Shown here: positions 57,176-64,000 of the stretch, in pieces | How the letters are laid out: the number at the start of each line of letters is the position of its first letter | Position numbering within the stretch: the stretch's first letter is position 1 | Origin: Aaosphaeria pasadenensis | Taxonomy: Eukaryota; Ascomycota; Dothideomycetes; Pleosporales | Assembly (NCBI GenBank): GCA_022813625.1 | Contig: JAKLMB010000009.1 | Location: forward strand, 992,001-1,056,000 | Direction of reading: 5' to 3' | DNA: 64,000 nt | Notes under the pieces: model-generated | Told to the model about the DNA's origin: nothing | Database searches by the model: none | The model's input: the letters and a program-made list of their open reading frames with translations, nothing else | Position numbers and translations under genes: made by a program

Positions 57176-58004
57176 ATCTTGGTTTTGGGTTCCAAGTTCT
57201 ATCGCTTTCGAATTGTTATCCGTCTCGACGTTTCCCTAAGTGCGCCCGGAATCTAGTATTACCTCCCCGAACGGTATGCGGTACGACTAAGAGCGATTCC
57301 GAACGACCCAATGGAGTCATCACTGCAGTAGACCAGGTCTTCGAACACCCATGCTTGGATCGCCCTCTGATCGGCAGGGCAGATTGGTTTTTTTTGGGTC
57401 GCCCCTTGCTCTATCTTTACATCAACGACTTGATATTAAATACACTCCAGGCGCGGTGCGAAATGACACCTACAAATGATTATGATCTTTCATACTCCCT
57501 GACACGCCTTTACAAACTACACGAAATTATAGTGTTGTTGCGGCCACCGTTCAGCTCAAACAGCACTTTGTAGAATCTGGCTTGCGCTTTGCTGAACTAG
57601 TGCATCTGGCATCTTCATCATAACAAAAGAAAGAACACCACCCATCCTTCTTATTAGAATTGGAATAATAAGAAAAATAAGGGTCTTATGGCAAAAAGAA
57701 ATAAAAGATTATCCCTTTACCTTTGCTACTGTCCCCAAATCAACAATGACGTAGCATGCAACCTGCTTACTACCGATCGGAAGCAAGCGGGTGTTTGTAA
57801 TTCTCCGCAAAACCGAGCTAGTCGTCTGCTTCGCGTGGCCTTGTAAGCAAGATTGACATCACCACCTCGTACAAATACCTTCTAGAAAGAAAAGAGCCTT
57901 GATAACTACGAATACAAAGTACGAGGTACGTCAAAGGCGTTTTGACTCAGCACCCATTGCGTGACACCCGCTACGCAAACTTTTGCACCGAAGGTTTTGT
58001 TTGA

Positions 58005-58059
58005 AAGCCGAAAGCTCGGCTTCTGACTCCACAGACTGGCTCGGCTTTCCGCTCGGCTT
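58005..58059. repeat. CTCGGCTT repeat cluster
   Basis: AAGCCGA (58005) and CTCGGCTT at 58015, 58040 and 58052 lie within 55 bases. The first two form an inverted repeat (AGCCGAAAGCTCGGCT). The same octamer recurs on the other side of the regulator gene. Confidence 0.7.
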
Positions 58060-58226
58060 TGGGTGGGGCGTTGAGGAGAAATATGATCTGAAGAAAAGTC
58101 TACGTCTGACCGTGCGAATCTTGTACTTGCATATACAGTACGTGACTGGTCTGTTTTATTCATCATTCATTTTACATATTTGGCCACGTGGGTGGAATCA
58201 ATAGTTTTATCTTTCCTTGAACTAAA

Positions 58227-60401
58227 CTATGGAGGTTGAGACATCTCCATCGGCATCCAGTCGAAAGTGTCCAGGAGATTGAAATCGAAATCCAGCTCGT
58301 TCAGTGTGCCCATCCCCAGCATATCCGCATCCATGATATGACCATTCGGAGGCGCGTTCAGTGTGTGGTCGAGCACCCGCTCGATGATCGTCTTGCATGC
58401 TGCGCAGAGCTTCCTGTTCGGCGTTGCGATGGAGACGCCCCAGTCCAAGAATCCTACCAGTAGGCTCAACTGCTGGATGATGTTTGACCGGCTCAGCGAT
58501 GGGTCGTGTGCGAAGCTTGTCATGGTGGGCCGAACGAGCTCCAGGCAGAGGATGCCGCCTCCGGGGGCTGCATATGCCATTACCTGAATTTGTTAGCGTT
58601 CAATGATAGATGTTAAGGTGCTGTGTTTGCATCAGAAGCAGCAACAGATGGCGCAAACTCACGAGCCACTGGAAGTCCGTTCTCAGCGCAGATAGACGGT
58701 CCATATTTCTCCAGTACAGTAGAGTCGTTGACACCATTCTGTAGCTTATTGATAGGATTTCGTCTCGCGTTGCTGCATGGTTTCGAATCAAGAGTCTCTC
58801 AATGAAGAAGAGATTCTGTAAGTGTTCAAGATAGGCTATAAGTCTCATGTGTAGGGTGGGAGCATCCGTGTCTTGGTTGATGGTCCCCGCCAGATTCAAT
58901 TGAAGAGATCTGGGGAAATCTCTGAACACCTGCTCTGCTCGCGACTTGACATCTCTTGTGGCACGATCAGTTTCTAATCAGAAAAATGTCTTGAAAGCGA
59001 ACCTACCGAAGTGTATCAGCACTAGTGGTCGTATGCCCACCTAATGCAAGCTCAAGAATCTCTTCTCTTATGAAAGTTAGCTTCGCTCGAGCCCGAAGAA
59101 ACGTCGACGTGCACAGATTGTCTCGGTCAGCCCATTCTGTCTCGTTTAATAGTGCCGCAGCGCTCTGCAACGTATTCCTATCCGAAAGCAAGGCATCATC
59201 CTCTAGGTCAAGCGGAAGGGGAGCCGACATGAATCTTCGACTCATCAAAGGAGGTCTCCCCGTAAATGATGCTGATATTTTGTCGCCTACATATATCATG
59301 ATATTGATTCTATGCCTCATCTCGGAAGCCAGGGTAGGAGATTGCTGAGCTTGCATGGTGCTCGCATGCCATCCTGCAAAAGTTAGCAGAGCCACAGACT
59401 CTGCGTGATATTCCCAGCACAGCAAATCTGCAACATAGTTGTCAGTACGTGTCTAAACTTGAGACGTTCACGACGGACTCACTAGCACTACCTGCAGTCA
59501 TCGACCCAAATACAGTTCGCTTCCACGAAAGGTACAGCACCATGCAATTTGCTCCGCTCGAGGCGTTCCTTGCCATCCGAAAGCAATGCTCGACGCATCG
59601 TTGAAAGGACTCCATCAGTCTCTCGTCTCTATTAATGCTATTGCGCGCGCCGCACTCCCAGTAGCTGAACAGAATACCCAATGTTTCCCATCTGGTATTC
59701 TTGCCGGAGAACTGGTCAATCCATTTTCGCGCATCTACTTCGTCATCTTGGAAAGGTCTCGCTGTGTTGTTGGAAATGGTACGAGCCAGGGTTTCCAATT
59801 GACCTTGAGAAGGCGTGCCGGTAATCACTTGATCGAAGGCATCATAAAGCTCGACCAGGGTAAACTCTGCTACAGGACGTAGCCAACCATCGTGAGGATC
59901 AAAATGAGCTCTGAGGAGGTCCTGTGCTTTCTGCTTCCCTGGGAAACATTTCAGCACCGCAACACTGGCTTGGAGTGTGGGATCGGGCAGGCTCAGGACG
60001 GCCCGTGGAGAATCCGATACTTCGTTCGGAGAATTGCCCAGCTCGAAATGAGGCGATGCAGGTATACTTGTAGACGCCTCATTGAACGTTCGATAGAAAG
60101 ACGTAAAGCCCAAGTATCCTGGTGTAAAATCCTCGCTATTCCGCGGCGCTGCTCTCACAGGCGGCTCAGGCAGAATATCGAGGCCATCATTTACCTGCGG
60201 TGATGCCTCACGCAGCGGCTCCTCGACGGGTTGTCGACTCGGTACAATGCTGACACCATACTTGCAAGCCTCTGGATGCTTTCTGCGAATACATCGAGAA
60301 CATATTGGACGGGCGTGGTCGCAAGCTACTTTGCGCCTGCGACAAGGCAGACAAGCCTCTGGTCGCCCATTGTTGCGCCTCGGTGTCGTCATGACCGACA
60401 T
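58227..60401 (-). CDS. Zn2Cys6 transcription factor
   Basis: A 662-residue regulator in four exons: 59483-60401, 59007-59427, 58663-58954 and 58227-58583. The N-terminal cluster is EACLPCRRRKVACDHARPICSRCIRRKHPEACKYG, with all six cysteines. The regulatory part includes WETLGILFSYWECGARNSI, LLCWEYHAESVALLTFAGWH, IMIYVGDKISASFTGRPPLMSRRF and NPTMTSF-type C-terminal sequence (ELVRPTMTSFAHDPS). For the first donor I preferred GTGAGT (59482) over an alternative four codons earlier; both keep phase. ATG 60401 is the first in frame. Flanking CTCGGCTT elements suggest self-regulation. The target is unknown. Confidence 0.85.
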
Positions 60402-60888
60402 CTCGGCTTTCAAGACTCATCACCAAATGGTGTGAATCATCATTATGAATCGAGTGCCCAATCAGTCATTCTTTAGCTGAGAAAAAACCGTTTTCCCGCA
60501 CGGGCAAAACCCAGGCTAGCCATCTTGGTGTTAGCCATCTCGGCTTTGAAGCCGAGGACAGAGCCGAGCATGGGGGACTCATGATTGATAAATTCAGACA
60601 AATGCCCGCTGAACGAATGAGTAGAACATCATTCAAAACAAAATCCTCTATTACTTCCCTCAATTAATACCTTCAAAAAGTCAATCTAAATATCCCGACC
60701 TTACCACAATTTGCCAAAGCCGGCCCAACATCAACTCAACTATATATCATTCTCAAGCCTAAACAGTACGAAACCCCAATAACCTCAAACAAATTACAAA
60801 CATACTAACCAAACAACAGTCCAATCTCCATATAACTCCAACAACATCCATCTTTCCACAAAACAACACCAACAAACCAACCCCAAAA
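60402..60888. promoter_or_regulatory. Divergent promoter with CGG palindrome
   Basis: 487 bases. CTCGGCTT lies at 60402 directly before the regulator's start codon and in the palindrome CTCGGCTTTGAAGCCGAG (60539-60556), a CGG-N8-CCG arrangement of the kind bound by dimeric Zn2Cys6 proteins. The right half is A/C-rich and is the leader of the next gene. Confidence 0.6.
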
Positions 60889-61266
60889 ATGGCATACACA
60901 ACCCTCTACGAAGTCCCCCCCACCTACACCACCGCCTACACCACCATCACCGCCAACCCCCAACAACCACCACCACCCTCCTACCAAGCCCACCTCTCCT
61001 CCTCCAAACCTTCCAGCACAATTACCACCAAATCCACCTCCTCTTCCTCCTCCGTCTCCTCATGGTACCAGCGCATGAAGCTCGAAAACGAGATCCGCCG
61101 CGCGAACGAGATCCGCTACGTGACGCCCGCGGAGGCCGAGCAGATCACGGGGTACGGCAGCGGGTCCAGCATGTGGTGTCCGAGGTCGCGCGGCCAGCAG
61201 AAGAATATCTATGCGGGGTCGATGCGGTCGAGGGAGGAGTTGCAGGTCAGGTATGATTTGGCGTGA
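60889..61266 (+). CDS. Small Pro/Ser/Thr-rich protein, unknown
   Basis: A single-exon gene for a 125-residue protein. The first half is Thr/Tyr/Pro/Ser-rich (YTTAYTTITANPQQPPPPSY, then a serine run), and the second half is charged and more regular: WYQRMKLENEIRRANEIRYVTPAEAEQITGYGSGSSMWCPRSRG. There is no signal peptide or membrane helix. The conserved-looking C-terminal part and CA-rich leader support a real gene, but the family is unknown to me. Confidence 0.65.
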   Translation: MAYTTLYEVPPTYTTAYTTITANPQQPPPPSYQAHLSSSKPSSTITTKSTSSSSSVSSWYQRMKLENEIRRANEIRYVTPAEAEQITGYGSGSSMWCPRSRGQQKNIYAGSMRSREELQVRYDLA

Positions 61267-61813
61267 GGGAAAGAATTGTGGGAGAAGGTGAGGAAGAGGA
61301 ATGATGAATTTGATACCACAAAAGTTATTTATGGGGAAGGGCAACGGGCTAGGAGGATTGGAACTAATTTATGGCTGTTTAAGTACAAGCATGCGAGAAA
61401 TTGGAAAAGGCTGCAAGAAGAAGCGGCCGATGTTTTGTAATACCCTCGAAATCGACTCATTCATGTATTGTTATTAGCGTTCACAAAGAATTGACTTTTG
61501 AAAGATTGAATCTCGTCCTCATTTGTGAACGTTCGTCTGTTGTTCTAATTTTCCTTGTATTCGTAAAAGCTGCAATTTCAATTTCAACCTCATGTGACTT
61601 CGACGTGGACCGTCCCTACTGGAAACAGAAGCCATGTTGTGGATAAGATATAAAAGGAAAAGAAAAATCGGGGTTCAAAGGGCTTCAATCCAGAGAACCA
61701 GAAATGAAATATTACGTAGTTAAGAATACACAATCAAAGCCATTCCCGCAACGAAAGAATGACCACACTTTTCTGCTCAAACTCTCTCCATCTCCACTTT
61801 CAGATCGATGCTT
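61267..61813. other. Intergenic, convergent
   Basis: About 550 AT-rich bases between two 3' ends. No gene or repeat is seen. Confidence 0.45.
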
Positions 61814-64000
61814 TCAAATCCATCCCAACACGACAATCGGCTTCCCATCCGCACCTAAATCCTGCGGACTGCCCGCCGAACCACCAGCTTCCTTCCAAGC
61901 ATCTTCGTTCAATTCCCTAAGCCTCTTCACGAAGGCTTGGAATTGAGTCGCTTGGTACTTGCCCCTCCACTCATTGGGAACCCTGACGTCGAAACCATCG
62001 ACGACCACCTCCTCGCCCAGCGGCCGCGTCCACCAGCGTATGCCATCGGGGGAAGCCGTGTTTGGCGTATCCGGACCGAGAGGTCGCAGGTCCGCTCGCT
62101 CAGTATGTCCCTCGCCGAAGAGTGAGAACAGAGTCAAAGCAAAGGCGGTAGCGGGATGTCGCTCGTCGAAAAGGTTTGGCTGTCTGTTGTTGCCGAAGGT
62201 TGGCAGTGAGAGTGACTCATTGCGATCCGGGCCAATGTCGCCGAAATGGGGGCCGAAGGGTTCGGGATCGCTACCAGGCTTGCCGTAGTCGAAGTTTCCG
62301 CCGACGGCTGTGGGATCTGCGGCTTTGACGGAGAGGAGAACGCGTTTGCCGAGGCGTTGGCAAGCCTGAACTTGCTCACCCAAAGCGGTGCAGTTCAGCA
62401 GGCCTGGCGCACGGATTGCCTGTGAGGAGTTGGTGACTGGCGGGATGCATCCTGGGAAGGGATTGAGGGCTGGATAGGCGTTGGGTCCATAGAATGTCGT
62501 CAAGAGAGGTAGGGTGACGGTCTTTATCTTGGGCTCGGAGCAGACGGACAAGAGAGAGCGGCGTTCGCCAGGGAGGAATGTGATCGTGTTGTTTCGTGCC
62601 GGCGCTGTGGCATTCAGCCCAACTGTGCTATTTGATTCAATGGAAGCAGAGGTAGGAAGTGGGCGAATGGTATGCGTGATGAAGCGCGTGCTCGTTTGTT
62701 TGATCGTGATCGTCGTTGCTAGTGAACCGAGTAAGGTTGGAACTGCAATGGCTGTAGTGGCATTCTTTCTAGGACGTGACACGGGGTATGGCACGATCTC
62801 GATATGATAGTCCGGAACCCGACTTGCTGTGGGCGAAGGAAGAGTAAAGATTACAGTTACCTCATCCTCGGGGACCCCCTCTTCCACAGCAGAAGAAGTT
62901 ACTACTTCGAACGTTGAAAACGCAAGGCTTTCGGTGACCGTCGGTAACGTTAGGGGTTCGAGAGTCGTCACAGCTATAGAAGGCGAAGAAGTCTCAGGAA
63001 TCGAAATCTCCGTAGGCACCGATGCAGCTGAAAGTGTCCGACTCAGTGGTGTTATAGGAGACCGTGAAGGCCTTGTAAATGGTCTGGTACCAAAAATGAA
63101 AGTGGGCCTAGGAGTTGGGGTCGTTGTATTGACACTCGCATTGACCTGTGGTTGAGGGATAGAAATGCTAGACGCCTCTAAGGGTGCAGATGCAGAGATT
63201 GATTGATTTAGCTGTGCGGATACCGAAACAGCAGGGGTAATGGTAGGTTGGGCAACTCCGCTGATGTTCGCTACAGTGACGTTGGCAGATTCAACCGAGA
63301 AAGGAGGCAAGTCATCAATGATCGTGGGGAAAACTTCAAGATCGGTGATACTCGGTTCGGAGACTGTCACATTCGGCGGCTCTGCCAAACTTGTCGAGAA
63401 TGCGTCTACACTGGTCACGTTCGGTGTGGCAGTAGTGACATTTAGTGTTTCTATAGAGACTTCCGGCAGATCAGTGATGGTAGGGAACTCCTCGAGATCG
63501 GTGATGTTTGGCTCGCTGATGGTAACGTTTGGTACTTCCGCTGATATCGTTGGAAAATCGACGATCGTAGGAAAAGCCTCCAAGCTAGTAGCATTCGCCA
63601 CAATGACAGTGGCATTTAAGCTTTCAGTCGCGGGCGTTGGAAACCCACTAATGGTAGTCGGTAACGCTTCAAGAGTCAGAGTTAGTTCTAGACTATCGAT
63701 CGTCGTTTCCTGTGGAAGGTCATCTATAATGGTAGGGAAAACCTCAAGGTCAGTAATACTGGGTTCGGGCACATCGGCGGCGATCGAGGTGGTATCGGCT
63801 GGAAGCGCTGCGTCACTGAGACTGGGTTGTGTAGCGTTGAAAAAATTGGGAATGACCAAAATTGCGGTAGGGAGAGGGTCAGGTATGGTCAAAATGAGAG
63901 TTTCCACGTCGTTGGCCACGAGAGCGGCCGAGACTGATGTCGCAGAAGGTTCTGCAACTGGGCTGCCAGGGATCGTAGCCACTGGACCATCGAATAACTC
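61814..64000 (-). CDS. Ser/Thr-rich repeat protein with degenerate GH18-like domain (partial)
   Basis: The C-terminal 728 residues of a protein whose start lies beyond the window. The first 300 visible residues are Thr/Pro/Val-rich, with many NVT/NIT/NAT glycosylation sites and imperfect repeats of EPSITDLEVFPTIIDDLP (coding 63303-63360, 63470-63525, 63718-63770 and part-copies). A long Ser/Thr stretch follows. The last 230 residues resemble the start of a class III chitinase barrel: TTFYGPNAYPALNPFPGC, LGEQVQACQRLGKRVLLSV, FSLFGEGHTERADLRPLGPD. Where GH18 has DGFDxDxE this protein has DGFDVRVPNEW, so the catalytic acids are gone, and the chain stops at VVLGWI before the barrel is complete. 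It is probably a cell-surface or wall protein without chitinase activity. Confidence 0.75.
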   Translation of the reverse strand, partial: ELFDGPVATIPGSPVAEPSATSVSAALVANDVETLILTIPDPLPTAILVIPNFFNATQPSLSDAALPADTTSIAADVPEPSITDLEVFPTIIDDLPQETTIDSLELTLTLEALPTTISGFPTPATESLNATVIVANATSLEAFPTIVDFPTISAEVPNVTISEPNITDLEEFPTITDLPEVSIETLNVTTATPNVTSVDAFSTSLAEPPNVTVSEPSITDLEVFPTIIDDLPPFSVESANVTVANISGVAQPTITPAVSVSAQLNQSISASAPLEASSISIPQPQVNASVNTTTPTPRPTFIFGTRPFTRPSRSPITPLSRTLSAASVPTEISIPETSSPSIAVTTLEPLTLPTVTESLAFSTFEVVTSSAVEEGVPEDEVTVIFTLPSPTASRVPDYHIEIVPYPVSRPRKNATTAIAVPTLLGSLATTITIKQTSTRFITHTIRPLPTSASIESNSTVGLNATAPARNNTITFLPGERRSLLSVCSEPKIKTVTLPLLTTFYGPNAYPALNPFPGCIPPVTNSSQAIRAPGLLNCTALGEQVQACQRLGKRVLLSVKAADPTAVGGNFDYGKPGSDPEPFGPHFGDIGPDRNESLSLPTFGNNRQPNLFDERHPATAFALTLFSLFGEGHTERADLRPLGPDTPNTASPDGIRWWTRPLGEEVVVDGFDVRVPNEWRGKYQATQFQAFVKRLRELNEDAWKEAGGSAGSPQDLGADGKPIVVLGWI

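Larger units (their letters stand above)
55817..58226. other. 2.4-kb stretch between two regulators
   Basis: No intact gene. The minus strand near 56.6-57.2 kb holds a probable gene relic, and 58005-58059 holds CTCGGCTT repeats (both listed separately). The plus-strand frame at 57160-57573 has no family resemblance. Confidence 0.45.

Noticed and set aside
57160..57573. Plus-strand frame of 137 codons
   Set aside because: No recognisable motif and it overlaps the start of the minus-strand relic; composition is not gene-like.

Overview
The window is genomic DNA of a filamentous ascomycete (Pezizomycotina). This is inferred from genes split by 44-100 nt introns with GT...AG ends and visible CTAAC-type branch points, from Zn2Cys6 and fungal C2H2 regulators, and from fungal MFS and PDR transporters, a GMC oxidoreductase and CT-rich promoters. 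I cannot name the genus. I see no rRNA, tRNA, transposon gene or CRISPR array. Exon borders below were worked out by eye from splice signals, reading phase and family continuity.

Layout. 0-10 kb: the 3' end of a PDR-type ABC transporter, an UNC93-like MFS protein, a Dal5-type MFS permease, a short-chain dehydrogenase with a possible mitochondrial leader, and a divergent Zn2Cys6 regulator. 10-23 kb is mostly housekeeping: an Ino4-like bHLH factor, a large Munc13/C2 protein, mitochondrial threonyl-tRNA synthetase, and a repeat-bearing membrane protein of unknown role. 23-37 kb: xylitol/sorbitol-type dehydrogenase, arrestin-like protein, secreted cellobiose-dehydrogenase-like GMC flavoenzyme, acyl-protein-thioesterase-like hydrolase, a small uncharacterised fungal protein, an APH-family kinase and a small secreted protein, separated by long gene-poor stretches.

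37.5-53.5 kb is the most interesting part: a compact, probably catabolic, cluster of eight genes. They are a two-finger C2H2 regulator, an SDR, an amidase, a zinc alcohol dehydrogenase, a polysaccharide-deacetylase-family hydrolase, an AAAP amino-acid permease, an anion-symporter-type MFS permease and an L-fuconate dehydratase of the enolase superfamily. The start-side intergenic regions of all eight share the 7-mer TTGGAGT/ACTCCAA (12 copies counted in about 3.5 kb of cluster intergenic DNA, against about 0.4 expected). It includes a perfect 10-bp inverted repeat before the amidase and dense copies next to the C2H2 gene. I infer one regulon that imports and oxidises or dehydrates a sugar acid, perhaps carrying an amide or imide group.

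53.5-60.4 kb holds two further Zn2Cys6 regulators, separated by 2.4 kb that contains a probable gene relic. The second is flanked on both sides by CTCGGCTT repeats. 60.9-64 kb: a small Ser/Pro-rich protein, then the 3' part of a large Thr/Ser-rich repeat protein ending in a GH18-like domain whose catalytic acidic motif is lost.
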